Shown here one piece after another: positions 23,663-31,682 of a stretch of DNA of 31,682 nt (position 1 is its first letter; each line of letters starts with the position of its first letter). A program made the position numbers and the translations under genes. The DNA lies in the NCBI GenBank assembly GCA_015486145.1, contig WFSH01000042.1, forward strand, positions 1 through 31,682, written 5' to 3'. The DNA comes from Mesoaciditogaceae bacterium. GTDB taxonomy: Bacteria; Thermotogota; Thermotogae; Mesoaciditogales; Mesoaciditogaceae. The notes below the pieces were generated by a model. It was not told the origin of the DNA, made no database searches, and was given only the letters and a program-made list of their open reading frames with translations.

Positions 23663-24210
23663 ATTCTCAAACCTCCCAATTTGCTCTTGTGAATCGTGGA
23701 ATATATTGAACCGTGCGGAGTTAGTTTGGAAGAGAGCAAATTCACGCTGTTACACTGAAAAGTTACAGGTTCGTATGTCACCTCTGATATCGTTTTTCGC
23801 CAATTTTTTGGAACGCCTTTGAGCCTTCCAACAGTTAAGTGTGGTGTAAAGCTGTTTTCAAAGTTGAAGCCACTTTCCTTCAGAGAGACATTTAGAGTTT
23901 TGTACAATTCCACCGCACCATTTCCTTCACATCCAAGCCATATAACTCTTGGCAATCCTTTAGAGGGAAAGACACCCATTCCTTGGACTGTTATCTTGAA
24001 TGTGTCAACGTTGGTTGAAACTTTATCCATGATCTCGATGATGGTTTTAACTTTCGCTTCACCAATTTCTCCAAAAAAGAAAAGAGTTAAATGTGTGTTA
24101 CCCGCCACCGGCCAGCTTCCGTAAAAGCCGTTGTTTTTCAATTTTTCTTGCACGTAGGTCACACGTTTTGAAATTTCTTCGGGAGTTTTTATAGCCATGA
24201 AAATTCTCAT
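23659..24210 (-). CDS. thpR: RNA 2',3'-cyclic phosphodiesterase
   Basis: This belongs to the 2H phosphoesterase family, formerly called 2'-5' RNA ligase. It has 183 residues and both catalytic HxT/S motifs: HLTLFFFGEIGE at about residue 40 and HLTVGRLKG in the second half. It opens cyclic phosphates on RNA ends. ATG 24210 overlaps the pgsA stop as ATGA. Its position directly before recA is common in several bacterial groups. Confidence 0.92.
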   Translation of the reverse strand: MRIFMAIKTPEEISKRVTYVQEKLKNNGFYGSWPVAGNTHLTLFFFGEIGEAKVKTIIEIMDKVSTNVDTFKITVQGMGVFPSKGLPRVIWLGCEGNGAVELYKTLNVSLKESGFNFENSFTPHLTVGRLKGVPKNWRKTISEVTYEPVTFQCNSVNLLSSKLTPHGSIYSTIHKSKLGGLRI

Positions 24211-24746
24211 TCTTCGAAGACCTCCGAATTTTTGAAAAAGTAATCAATTCCTGACCACAGCGTCATAACCAGTGTAATCCACATGAGCACCACGTTTAAA
24301 GTCCAGCCTAAAATGGGCGTTACACGATAGAACAAAATGGCTATTACGAAAATCATCTGAGACGTGGTCTTCAATTTTCCCCACCAACTTGCCGATATTA
24401 TTTTAGCATTACTCGCCGCCACCATTCTTAAACCACTGACGGCTATATCACGGGCTATGATGCTTATCACGAACCAGCTGCCGACTTCTCCATGTTGAAG
24501 AAATATCAAAAGTGCCGCATCTATTAACACCTTATCGGCAAGTTGATCGACGAATTTACCCAAAGTGGTAACTTCGTGCATAGTTCTGGCCACTTTTCCA
24601 TCAAGGTAATCGGTGAAGGAGGCCACGACAAACAAAAAAAGCGCCACGCTTGCCATTGATCTACCGTTGAGAAGAGCGGCGTACATAAACGGGATGACCA
24701 AAAACACACGAAAAAAAGTCAATTTGGTGGCCAACGTGATCTTCAA
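24207..24746 (-). CDS. pgsA: CDP-alcohol phosphatidyltransferase (PgsA-like)
   Basis: This is a membrane enzyme that makes phosphatidylglycerol phosphate from CDP-diacylglycerol and glycerol 3-phosphate. It has 179 residues with several hydrophobic helices. The full CDP-alcohol motif is present: D46, D49, G50, A53, R54, G63, D67, D71. The size and the FFRVFLVIPF start favour PgsA over other family members. TTG 24746 is the start, overlapping the rimO stop as TTGA. Confidence 0.9.
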   Translation of the reverse strand: MKITLATKLTFFRVFLVIPFMYAALLNGRSMASVALFLFVVASFTDYLDGKVARTMHEVTTLGKFVDQLADKVLIDAALLIFLQHGEVGSWFVISIIARDIAVSGLRMVAASNAKIISASWWGKLKTTSQMIFVIAILFYRVTPILGWTLNVVLMWITLVMTLWSGIDYFFKNSEVFEE

Positions 24747-26026
24747 AGCCCAACACCTTCAAGATCGTAAGATTCCCAATTTTTGATCTTTACTTTTAAA
24801 ACGTCGCCACTCTTTAAAATCTTTGAAGATGTAAAATGCACGTAACCATCTATTTCTGGGGCATCCATATAACTTCTTCCAATGTATACCCCACTTTCTC
24901 TTGATTCCACCATGACATCTAAAATCTTTCCAACGTGGCTTCTGTTTTTCTCGAAGCTTATTTTTTTCTGAACTTGCATGACTCGATCGTAACGTTTTTT
25001 GGCAACCGTTTTGGGAATTTTTTGCCCAAGCGAATGGGCAGGCGTACCTTCTTCGTCTGAATAAATGAAAGCTCCGAGTTTGTCAAACTTGATCTTTTGC
25101 ATGAATTCCACCAGTTCTTCAACGTCTTCCTTTGTCTCTCCAGGAAATCCCACCATTACCGTTGTGCGAATAATGGCATCTTTGATAACTTCTCTGATCT
25201 TTAAAAACTTTCTCTCTAAATCTTTCACATTTGAACTTCGATGCATTTTTTCGAGTATTTTTGGGGATGCGTGCTGAATGGGAATATCAAAATAGTGCAA
25301 AAAATGGTGCGAATTTTTTACGAAACCTATCAATTCGTTCGTAACACCGTCAGGGTAGAGATACAACAGCCTAACCCAAAAATTTCCCTTTATCTTATCG
25401 ATTGCATACAACAGATCGAGAAGAGTTTTAGACTTGTCGCGATATTGAGTTAGGTCTTGAGAAACGAGCACGATCTCGCGTTTCCCATTCATTACCAAAA
25501 ATACCACTTCTTTGATGACATCTTCGATCGTTCTGTTTTTCAGGGGCCCTTTAATAAGAGGTATGGCGCAAAAACTGCACTGACGGTTGCAGCCGTCTCC
25601 TATTTTCACGTAAGCATAAGGTTTGTCGTTCATTTTTCTGCCGGAAAAATCGTAAATCGGTTGAGGAAGTCCCACAAAATCATAAGGTTTTTCAACAGCT
25701 TCAACCACTTTTTGGGGAACAACAACCCCCAGAAAACTATCCACTTCTGGTATTTCGTTTCGCAGTTCAGTTAAATATCTTTGAACGAGGCAGCCGTGAA
25801 CGATCAGTTTGATGGCTTTTTTTTGTTTCAGGTGAACAACACGAAAAATCTCGTTTATGGATTCTTCTTTTGCGGCAGTTATGAAGCCACAAGTATTGAT
25901 AATCGCAACATCCGCCTTTTCCAGATCGTTGACGATTTCATATCCCTTTTGAATTAAAAGTTCAGTCACAACCGAAGAATCTGCCTCGTTCTTGGGGCAA
26001 CCAAGTACATCGATCCAAACTTTCAC
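24743..26026 (-). CDS. rimO: Ribosomal protein uS12 methylthiotransferase RimO
   Basis: RimO adds a methylthio group to an aspartate of ribosomal protein S12. It has 427 residues. The N-terminal cluster ligands are C10 (DVLGCPKNEADSS), C46 and C79; the radical SAM motif CNRQCSFC has C146, C150 and C153 within GDGCNRQCSFCAIP; a TRAM domain ends the protein. The LGCPKN(E/L)xDS signature separates it from MtaB and MiaB. GTG 26026 overlaps the DUF4416 stop as GTGA. Confidence 0.94.
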   Translation of the reverse strand: MKVWIDVLGCPKNEADSSVVTELLIQKGYEIVNDLEKADVAIINTCGFITAAKEESINEIFRVVHLKQKKAIKLIVHGCLVQRYLTELRNEIPEVDSFLGVVVPQKVVEAVEKPYDFVGLPQPIYDFSGRKMNDKPYAYVKIGDGCNRQCSFCAIPLIKGPLKNRTIEDVIKEVVFLVMNGKREIVLVSQDLTQYRDKSKTLLDLLYAIDKIKGNFWVRLLYLYPDGVTNELIGFVKNSHHFLHYFDIPIQHASPKILEKMHRSSNVKDLERKFLKIREVIKDAIIRTTVMVGFPGETKEDVEELVEFMQKIKFDKLGAFIYSDEEGTPAHSLGQKIPKTVAKKRYDRVMQVQKKISFEKNRSHVGKILDVMVESRESGVYIGRSYMDAPEIDGYVHFTSSKILKSGDVLKVKIKNWESYDLEGVGL

Positions 26027-26562
26027 TTTTTTGAATTCCTTCTTTTCTTCATGTAAAGTGCTCTGATTTTTTCAAGCTCTTCTATGTACTCCGGTGTCCT
26101 ATAGTTGGGATATGTCATTTCCCATGGTCGAAAATGCCCTCCCAGGAAGAGCAACGTGATCTCGGCATATATGCCACTTTTGAGGTAAATTCTGTTGCCC
26201 CACTGTTTGGTGGAAGCAAGTACAAACTGACTGTGATGTATGTAACCTGCGTCGATGTTAACCACTCTTTTTCCATTTACGGCAAGCCTTTTCTCCACAG
26301 AATTCGTGAAGATCTTAGCGTTTGCAAGCTCAAAAGGGTGAACTAAACACTTAAAACTCACTATTCTACTTTTGAGTTCACCGCCCATTTCTTCTCTGTA
26401 ATATGAAGTAAAAATGGAAAAATCCAAGGGCTTTGAGATGAAATCAACATCTCCAAATTTGGAAATCAAAATATCCAAAACTTCTTTGGATTTGTATTGT
26501 AAATCATTCCCAAATATCACACATACCAAATTCACCAAATCTGGGTTTTTAACTTGTCCCAA
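26023..26562 (-). CDS. DUF4416 family protein
   Basis: The protein has 179 residues and resembles DUF4416: it opens with VNLVCVIFGNDLQYKSKEVLDILISKFG and contains FTSYYREEMGG, KRVVNIDAGYIHHSQFVLAS and the C-terminal RPWEMTYPNYRTPEYIEEL. There is no membrane segment and no known catalytic motif. The start is TTG 26562 behind GGTGATC, a near-perfect anti-SD match. It is the first gene of the rimO-pgsA-recA unit and has its own promoter. The function is unknown. Confidence 0.85.
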   Translation of the reverse strand: MGQVKNPDLVNLVCVIFGNDLQYKSKEVLDILISKFGDVDFISKPLDFSIFTSYYREEMGGELKSRIVSFKCLVHPFELANAKIFTNSVEKRLAVNGKRVVNIDAGYIHHSQFVLASTKQWGNRIYLKSGIYAEITLLFLGGHFRPWEMTYPNYRTPEYIEELEKIRALYMKKRRNSKK

Positions 26563-26579
26563 CTATGATCACCGTTAAA

Positions 26580-26588
26580 ATTATAACA
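26580..26588 (-). promoter_or_regulatory. Extended -10 promoter for DUF4416-rimO-recA operon
   Basis: Minus-strand TGT-TATAAT (26588-26580) is a perfect extended -10. The start of transcription would fall near 26573, giving a leader of about 10 nt that holds only the binding site. It lies in the 29-nt gap after the ABC permease gene. No -35 match is seen 17 nt upstream. Confidence 0.65.
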
Positions 26589-26591
26589 TAC

Positions 26592-27251
26592 TCAAACTCC
26601 TGGAATCTTAACTTTTTTCTCCAGGCTTGAAAAGAACCAGGTTATTGCGAGTATGACAAAAAGATAAACCACTGCAACTCCAGAGAAAACGTTCATGAAT
26701 TCAAAATTTCTGCTTGCCACAAATTCCCCCTGGGCTGTGAGTTCGGGAACGCCTACAAGATAAGCCAAGGAAGTGTATTTCACCAAATAGACGAATTCAT
26801 TTGTCCATGACGGTATCACTTTTCTAAGTGCTTGTGGCATTATCACAAGGCGTATTGATTGCCATTTTGTCATGCCAACAGAAAGTGCAGCTTTCATTTG
26901 TCCGCCTTCCACCGATTGAATAGCGCCACGGATGTATTCGGCCTGATATGCACCGCTATTCAAGGAAAAGCTGATTATAGATGCGACAATTGGGGAGAGA
27001 TGAATGCCAATCTGCGGAAAAGAAAAATAAAAAATAAAGAGTTGAACTAAAAGGGGAGTTCCACGTATAATTTCCACATAAGCGGTGGAAAATGTGTAAG
27101 AAATTCTGCCACCGTACACCCTTAAAGTGCTGATCAGCATACCAATACCCAAACCAAATATTATGGAAATAATTGCAAGTTCCATCGTGAATTTTAAACC
27201 GCTCATTAAAAACGGAAAGGCCTGGAAAAATACTTTGATAAATTCTGCCAT
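26592..27251 (-). CDS. Polar amino acid ABC transporter permease
   Basis: The protein has 219 residues from ATG 27251, preceded by GGGAG; the longer frame to 27287 lacks a signal and would overlap the ATPase gene. It is a HisM/GlnP-type permease: several membrane helices, YVEIIRGTPLLVQLFIFYF, the AYQAEYIRGAIQSV segment and the ATPase-contact loop GQMKAALSVGMTKWQSIRLVIMPQALR. It pairs with the second permease in the same operon to form the membrane channel. Confidence 0.92.
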   Translation of the reverse strand: MAEFIKVFFQAFPFLMSGLKFTMELAIISIIFGLGIGMLISTLRVYGGRISYTFSTAYVEIIRGTPLLVQLFIFYFSFPQIGIHLSPIVASIISFSLNSGAYQAEYIRGAIQSVEGGQMKAALSVGMTKWQSIRLVIMPQALRKVIPSWTNEFVYLVKYTSLAYLVGVPELTAQGEFVASRNFEFMNVFSGVAVVYLFVILAITWFFSSLEKKVKIPGV

Positions 27252-27264
27252 CTTTCTCCCACAT

Positions 27265-27996
27265 TCAACGGTTGGTAAATTGAGCAAGAAATTGGTGAGT
27301 TCGTTCTTTTTCTGGTGCGTTGAATATTTTTTCTGGGGTTCCGTCTTCCACTATCTCACCATTCTCCATAAAAATGACTCTGTCCGCTATATCCTTCGCA
27401 AAAGACATTTCGTGAGTGACTATCAGCATTGTCATTCCGTGTTCGGCAAGGTTTCGCATGACTTCCAAAACCTCTCCCACAAGTTCCGGATCTAATGCAG
27501 ACGTTGGTTCATCAAAAAGAATCAAATCGGGTTCCATCGCAAGAGCACGTGCAATACCCACTCTCTGCTTTTGACCTCCCGAGAGTTCTGCCGGGTAAGC
27601 GTTAGCTCTGTCATCAAGACCAACGTTTTTTAAGATCTCCATCGCGAGCTTTGTGGCCTTTTCTTTGGATAATTTTTTTACCTTCCACGGTCCTATTCTA
27701 ACGTTGTCTAAAACAGTTAGATGATTGAAAAGATTGAATTCTTGGAAAACCATGCCTATGCGTTGTCTGAGCTTTTCAACTCTTCGAGCTTTGGTTATGT
27801 CTTGACCATTGAGTAATATTTGGCCACCATCTGGTTCAACGAGTCTGTTTATGCATTTCAACATAGTTGATTTTCCCGTACCGGACGGCCCAATTACCAC
27901 TATGGTCTCTGTTTTGTCCATATCAAAGGAGATGTTTTTGAGGACTTCTTTATCTTTATAGCGCTTTTTCAGGTTTTTTACTTCAAGAAGTTTCAT
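27265..27996 (-). CDS. Polar amino acid ABC transporter ATPase
   Basis: The protein has 243 residues and all working motifs: Walker A GPSGTGKST (36-44), Q-loop MVFQEFNLF, signature LSGGQ (138-142), Walker B LILFDEP (158-164), and VTHEM. It belongs to the GlnQ/HisP/ArtP group. ATG 27996 overlaps the upstream permease stop as ATGA. It drives uptake through the two flanking permeases, and serves as a useful contrast to the degenerate ATPase at 19047-19766. Confidence 0.95.
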   Translation of the reverse strand: MKLLEVKNLKKRYKDKEVLKNISFDMDKTETIVVIGPSGTGKSTMLKCINRLVEPDGGQILLNGQDITKARRVEKLRQRIGMVFQEFNLFNHLTVLDNVRIGPWKVKKLSKEKATKLAMEILKNVGLDDRANAYPAELSGGQKQRVGIARALAMEPDLILFDEPTSALDPELVGEVLEVMRNLAEHGMTMLIVTHEMSFAKDIADRVIFMENGEIVEDGTPEKIFNAPEKERTHQFLAQFTNR

Positions 27997-28667
27997 CCTC
28001 TTTCTACCCCTCTAACTTCGTATCCTGGAATGGCAAACCCTTTTTCTAAAAGAGACACGAACTTGTTAGTTCCAAAAGTCATGATGAAATACACCGCCGC
28101 ACACATCGAGTAAATTAGAAGGGGATCATAAGTTGTTGAAACGATGTAGGTTCCCTCCCGCAAAAGTTCAGTTACGCCTATTGCGTAGGCAATGGAGGTG
28201 TCTTTGAGAACTATCGTGAATTCATTTGTCAGCGGAGCCACAGAAAACCTCGCGGCTTGAGGAAAACTTATGTGAAGAAAAGTTTGGATACCGGTCATAC
28301 CCACCGATCGAGCGGCCATTATTTGTCCTTCTGATACTGCAAGCAAAGCTCCCCTATAGATTTGCGATTGGTACGCAGAACTCCTCAAACCAAGTGATAT
28401 GATTGCTGCCAAGAAAGGATCAAAACGTATCCCGAAGGTTGGAAGTCCAAAGAAAACCATGAACATGATGATCAATATTGGAATGCTTCGAAGTATTCGT
28501 TCATAAGTGGTCGCAATAAGATTTATCCACCATTTTCCATAAACTTGGGCAAGAGCAACAAAAATCGCGATAATAGCCCCAAGAAGAAGAGAGGCAACGG
28601 TCAATTTAACCGTTACCCCTGCCCCTCTTAAAATTACTTCCATGGAATTTAAAAAGAACCCCATCAT
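27993..28667 (-). CDS. Polar amino acid ABC transporter permease
   Basis: The protein has 224 residues, starting at ATG 28667 or the adjacent ATG 28664; the binding site is weak (AAGAAGATGAA). It has five or so membrane helices, TYERILRSIPILIIMFMVFF, the AYQSQIYRGALLAV segment and the coupling loop GQIMAARSVGMTGIQTFLHISFPQAAR. It resembles the other permease in layout but is clearly a separate paralogue, so the channel is probably a heterodimer. Confidence 0.92.
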   Translation of the reverse strand: MMGFFLNSMEVILRGAGVTVKLTVASLLLGAIIAIFVALAQVYGKWWINLIATTYERILRSIPILIIMFMVFFGLPTFGIRFDPFLAAIISLGLRSSAYQSQIYRGALLAVSEGQIMAARSVGMTGIQTFLHISFPQAARFSVAPLTNEFTIVLKDTSIAYAIGVTELLREGTYIVSTTYDPLLIYSMCAAVYFIMTFGTNKFVSLLEKGFAIPGYEVRGVERG

Positions 28668-28682
28668 TTCATCTTCTTGATT

Positions 28683-29420
28683 TTATTTTTTCCCAAAATA
28701 CTTATCGATCAATTTGGCCATTTCACCAGAAGCCTTTACTTTTTTCAATCCAGCGTTTATTTCTCTTAAAAGCTTAGTGTTTCCTTTTCTAACGGCAATT
28801 CCATAGTGTTCCCCGGTAACCAAAACGGCAACCACTTTGACAGGCTTCACCTGTGCGAATCTTTCAGCTACGGGAGAATCCAAGACAACTGCATTGATCG
28901 CTCCATTGAGCAAAGCTTCAAGGGCATATATAAAACTCTGATATCTTTTCACATTTGATGCCTTTAATATCCCGGATTTTACCAAATTCTTTGTCACCCA
29001 TAGATCACCGGTAGTTCCCGTCTGAACTCCTATTTTGTGTTTTCCAAAAAGCACCGTGACGGTGTAGTTTGAGTTCTTACGAACGATCACGTCTTGATCG
29101 GCAAACCAATAAGGATTTGAAAAATCCACAACTTTTTCCCGCTCTTTGGTAATCGTCATTCCGGCAATTGCAATATCTATGACCCCCACTTTCAACGCTG
29201 GAATTAGAGAATCGAAAGCCATGTCTCTGATCTGTATGTTGAATCCCTCTGTTTTTGCTATAGCCTTTATAAGGCCCAAGTCAAAGCCAACATATTTGCC
29301 ATTTTGTACATATTCAAACGGCGGAAAATCGGCGGAGGTTCCAACCACATAAGTCGTGGCTAAGACAGTTGAGAAGACCAACCCCAACACGATGAGAAAT
29401 ACCAGAAAAGTTTTTTTCAT
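28683..29420 (-). CDS. Amino acid ABC transporter substrate-binding protein
   Basis: The protein has 245 residues. It has a signal peptide, MKKTFLVFLIVLGLVFSTVLA, and then a type II periplasmic binding fold (SBP family 3): VGTSADFPPFEY, GFDLGLIKAIAK, IAGMTITKEREKVVDFSNPYW, and GVQTGTTGDLW. There is no lipobox cysteine, and no cysteine at all, so it is probably free in the periplasm-like space beneath the toga or held by its uncleaved signal. It is the first gene of the importer. The ligand is a polar amino acid; which one cannot be told. Confidence 0.93.
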   Translation of the reverse strand: MKKTFLVFLIVLGLVFSTVLATTYVVGTSADFPPFEYVQNGKYVGFDLGLIKAIAKTEGFNIQIRDMAFDSLIPALKVGVIDIAIAGMTITKEREKVVDFSNPYWFADQDVIVRKNSNYTVTVLFGKHKIGVQTGTTGDLWVTKNLVKSGILKASNVKRYQSFIYALEALLNGAINAVVLDSPVAERFAQVKPVKVVAVLVTGEHYGIAVRKGNTKLLREINAGLKKVKASGEMAKLIDKYFGKK

Positions 29421-29451
29421 AAAAATGCCCCCTTGTTAATATGTTGACAAA

Positions 29452-29460
29452 ATTATAGCA
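29452..29460 (-). promoter_or_regulatory. Extended -10 promoter for the amino acid importer
   Basis: Minus-strand TGC-TATAAT (29460-29452) is a perfect extended -10, about 32 nt before the binding-protein start. AAGGGGGC before the ATG is its ribosome binding site. The -35 region is not conserved. Confidence 0.65.
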
Positions 29461-29526
29461 CACATTTAGTTACACACCCCCATTTTGAATGTTACCCTCA
29501 CCTATTTATTTTTAATGTGCACAAAA

Positions 29527-29535
29527 TGATATAAT
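29527..29535 (+). promoter_or_regulatory. Extended -10 promoter for thrS
   Basis: TGA-TATAAT (29527-29535) is a perfect extended -10. The start of transcription would be near 29542, about 25 nt before the thrS start. The leader is too short for a T-box. It faces away from the importer promoter 67 nt to the left. Confidence 0.65.
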
Positions 29536-29567
29536 ATCCAAAGTTGATTTGAAAGGGTGTGAATCGA

Positions 29568-31481
29568 TTGAGTAAATTGGTTTTCAATGGAAAAGAGTAC
29601 GATGTCTCGAGCGGCATATTGAAAGATCTCGTAGAGAAATTGAATTTAGACTCGAGGATTGTTGGAGGGAAAGTTGGAGGCAAGATCGTTGATCTTTTCT
29701 ACAAACTGAATGACGGAGAAAAAGTTGAATTATTTACAATTGATTTGCCCCATGCTGCAGAACTTTACAGACACACCATGGCGCACATTATGGCTCAAGC
29801 GATACAGAGGTTGTACAAAGGAGCCAAATTTGCGATAGGTCCGACCATAGAGAATGGGTTTTACTACGATGTAGATCTTCCGGAAACTCTCAACAAGGAT
29901 GATCTCGATCGCATAGAGAAAGAGATGAGAAATATAATTGAAGAGAATATACCTTTGGAACACTTTGAGATGAAAAGTGAAGAAGCCATTCGATACTTTG
30001 AAGAAAACCAGCAACCGTACAAAGTCGAGCTGATAAGAGATCTTAATACGGATGTGGTGAGCATCTACAGACAAAAAGATTTTACCGATCTCTGTCGTGG
30101 GCCGCACATTCCATCAACGGGAATGGTGAAAAATTTCAAGTTGTTAACAGTTTCAGGAGCTTATTGGAGAGGCGACGAACATAACAAAATGCTTCAAAGA
30201 GTGTACGGAACGGCTTTTTACAAAAAAGAGGATCTCGACGCTTACTTGAAAATGTTGGAAGAAGCCGAAAAGCGTGATCACAGAAAAATAGGTCCACAAC
30301 TCGAACTCTTTTCCCTGCATCCAGAAGTGGCACCTGGTATGGTGTTTTTTCATCCTAAAGGTGCGACCATTCGAAAAGAGTTGGAAAGTTTTTGGAGAGA
30401 AGAGCATGCAAAAGCTGGATACGTTGAAGTTATAACTCCCATGGTTATGAGTGAAAGTTTGTGGAAACGTTCGGGACATTGGGATCATTACAGAGATAAC
30501 ATGTATTTCACCGAAAAGGAAAACCAGACTTATGCGATAAAACCCATGAATTGCCCCGGACACATAATGATATACAAGACGAAATCTCATAGTTATAGAG
30601 ATTTGCCTTTGAGAATGTGCGAACTTGGCACGGTTCACAGGTATGAACGTAGTGGTGTTGTGCACGGACTTTTTAGGGCGCGTGCATTTACACAGGACGA
30701 TGCTCACATTTTTTGCACACAAGAACAAATTGAATCTGAAATTGTGGGAGTGGTTAATCTTATAGATAAGACATACAAGATCTTTGGTTTTCCTTATAAG
30801 GTTGAGTTATCTACAAAACCTGAAAATGCCATGGGTTCTGATGAAATTTGGGAAGCTTCGACCTCGGCTCTCAAATCCGCTTTGGAGCGTCTTGAAATGG
30901 AGTATCAAGTAAATGAAGGTGACGGCGCATTTTACGGCCCCAAAATAGATTTTCACGTGAGAGATTCCATTGGAAGAACTTGGCAATGTGCCACGATTCA
31001 ACTTGATTTTCTCATGCCGGAGAGGTTTGATCTCAGTTACACCGGTTCAGACAACGCCGAGCACAGGCCTGTCATGATTCACAGGGTTATTTACGGTTCT
31101 CTCGAGAGATTCATCGGCATACTGATCGAACACTACGCGGGAGCTTTTCCCACGTGGATAGCACCAGTTCAGGCAATAATTTTACCCATATCTGAAAAAC
31201 ACGTGGAATATGCTCGAAAAGTCAAAAAACGTCTTGAAAATTTTGGAATACGGACGGAGATTGACGAGAGATCTCAGAAGATCAGTTACAAAATCAGAGA
31301 GGCGCAGTTGAAGAAAGTGCCGTACATGTTGGTTGTTGGAAACAGAGAGATGGAAAAAGATTCCGTTTCGGTGAGAATGAGAAGCGGAAAGGATCTTGGA
31401 AGCATAACGGTGGACAATTTTTCTGAAAAGATTTTAGAAGAGATAAGGGTCAAACGTCAAAATTCTATTTTTGAGGTGTGA
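29568..31481 (+). CDS. thrS: Threonyl-tRNA synthetase
   Basis: The enzyme charges tRNA-Thr and edits mischarged serine. I choose TTG 29568, about ten bases after AAAGGG; GTG 29559 sits against that site. This gives 637 residues, the full bacterial form. Order: TGS domain (1-60), editing domain with HTMAHIMAQA and CRGPHIPSTG, class II core with zinc ligands in PMNCPGH, DDAHIFC and MIHRVIYGS, motif 2 YERSGVVHGLFRARAFTQDD, motif 3 GSLERFIGILIEHYAG, and the anticodon-binding domain. It is followed after two bases by the Kal-like gene, so the two are co-transcribed. Confidence 0.97.
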   Translation: MSKLVFNGKEYDVSSGILKDLVEKLNLDSRIVGGKVGGKIVDLFYKLNDGEKVELFTIDLPHAAELYRHTMAHIMAQAIQRLYKGAKFAIGPTIENGFYYDVDLPETLNKDDLDRIEKEMRNIIEENIPLEHFEMKSEEAIRYFEENQQPYKVELIRDLNTDVVSIYRQKDFTDLCRGPHIPSTGMVKNFKLLTVSGAYWRGDEHNKMLQRVYGTAFYKKEDLDAYLKMLEEAEKRDHRKIGPQLELFSLHPEVAPGMVFFHPKGATIRKELESFWREEHAKAGYVEVITPMVMSESLWKRSGHWDHYRDNMYFTEKENQTYAIKPMNCPGHIMIYKTKSHSYRDLPLRMCELGTVHRYERSGVVHGLFRARAFTQDDAHIFCTQEQIESEIVGVVNLIDKTYKIFGFPYKVELSTKPENAMGSDEIWEASTSALKSALERLEMEYQVNEGDGAFYGPKIDFHVRDSIGRTWQCATIQLDFLMPERFDLSYTGSDNAEHRPVMIHRVIYGSLERFIGILIEHYAGAFPTWIAPVQAIILPISEKHVEYARKVKKRLENFGIRTEIDERSQKISYKIREAQLKKVPYMLVVGNREMEKDSVSVRMRSGKDLGSITVDNFSEKILEEIRVKRQNSIFEV

Positions 31482-31483
31482 TT

Positions 31484-31682
31484 ATGGCTTACGAAGATTG
31501 GGATGAGGCTCCTTCAATACGTGTAAGAATTTCTGAATCTGACGTTCATTATGCCGGTGGCTTGGTGGACGGTGCGAAAACTTTACAATTTTTTGGTGAC
31601 GTGGCAACGGAACTTTTGATAAGAAATGATGGAGATGAGGGGCTGTTTCGTGCGTACGATATGATCGAATTTCTCTCACCGG
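31484..31682 (+). CDS. kal: 3-aminobutyryl-CoA ammonia-lyase-like, partial
   Basis: Only the first 66 residues are present; the gene runs off the window. The sequence resembles Kal, the hotdog-fold lyase that removes ammonia from 3-aminobutyryl-CoA to give crotonyl-CoA late in lysine fermentation. Telling stretches are RVRISESDVHYAGGLVDGA and FGDVATELLIRNDGDEGLFR, then AYDMIEFLSP. ATG 31484 follows GAGGTG and comes two bases after the thrS stop. A related hotdog thioesterase is the alternative. The rest of a lysine pathway would be expected to the right. Confidence 0.65.
   Translation, partial: MAYEDWDEAPSIRVRISESDVHYAGGLVDGAKTLQFFGDVATELLIRNDGDEGLFRAYDMIEFLSP

Noticed and set aside
29444..29449. 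Plus-strand TTGACA as a thrS -35 box
   Set aside because: The hexamer 17 nt downstream is TAGTTA, a poor -10; the extended -10 at 29527-29535 is far better and closer to thrS.
29536..29567. T-box leader for thrS
   Set aside because: Only about 25 nt lie between the likely start of transcription and the start codon.

Overview
This window reads as chromosomal core DNA of a member of the Thermotogota. That is an inference from gene content and order; there is no rRNA to confirm it. The markers are a double-CxxC protein disulfide oxidoreductase beside trxB, the order yicC-remA-gmk-rpoZ-coaBC, a gcvT-gcvH-gcvPA-gcvPB operon with a split glycine decarboxylase, and recA-recX-rny embedded with rimO and pgsA. 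Flagellar (fliS) and type IV pilus (pilT) genes suggest a motile cell. Arginine deiminase, the glycine cleavage system, a polar amino acid ABC importer and a Kal-like gene at the right edge suggest amino acid catabolism.

Layout. Positions 1-737 hold no intact gene. They are a patchwork of short palindromes, including two inverted copies of a REP-like unit and imperfect inverted repeats about 500 bp apart, followed by a stop-interrupted remnant of a gene that once ran into the next one. A small plus-strand pair follows: an unknown protein with a ThiS-like N-terminus, then fliS. From 1735 to 29420 every gene is on the minus strand. In transcription order, from high to low coordinates, they are: (a) an amino acid ABC importer (29420-26592); (b) DUF4416-rimO-pgsA-thpR-recA-recX-rny-glpP, mostly joined by 4-nt start/stop overlaps; (c) a 50-residue protein, a degenerate PstB-like ATPase, a PfkB sugar kinase, a CBS-pair protein, mtaB and a fold-type IV aminotransferase, closed by a hairpin; (d) yicC-remA-gmk-rpoZ-coaBC; (e) disulfide oxidoreductase-trxB, closed by a terminator; (f) DUF2007-gcvT-gcvH-gcvPA-gcvPB, closed by a terminator; (g) a MutS-family ATPase, pilT and arginine deiminase. 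The plus strand resumes at 29530 with thrS and the start of a gene resembling 3-aminobutyryl-CoA ammonia lyase, cut by the window end.

How they fit together. The ABC importer, arginine deiminase, glycine cleavage and possible lysine fermentation gene form an amino-acid-using theme. The disulfide oxidoreductase and thioredoxin reductase form a thiol-redox pair. Block (d) couples guanylate supply, the RNA polymerase omega subunit, coenzyme A synthesis, an RNase-family protein and a RemA-type regulator. Block (b) couples DNA repair, RNA decay, lipid synthesis and ribosome modification. Several promoters appear to be extended -10 elements (TGnTATAAT) with weak -35 boxes.

The most unusual items are the ABC ATPase that has lost nearly every catalytic motif except Walker A, an intrinsic terminator lying inside the longest reading of the MutS-like gene, the ThiS-like protein beside fliS, and the repeat patch with the beheaded gene at the left end. 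I saw no CRISPR array, tRNA, complete insertion sequence or clear new defence system.
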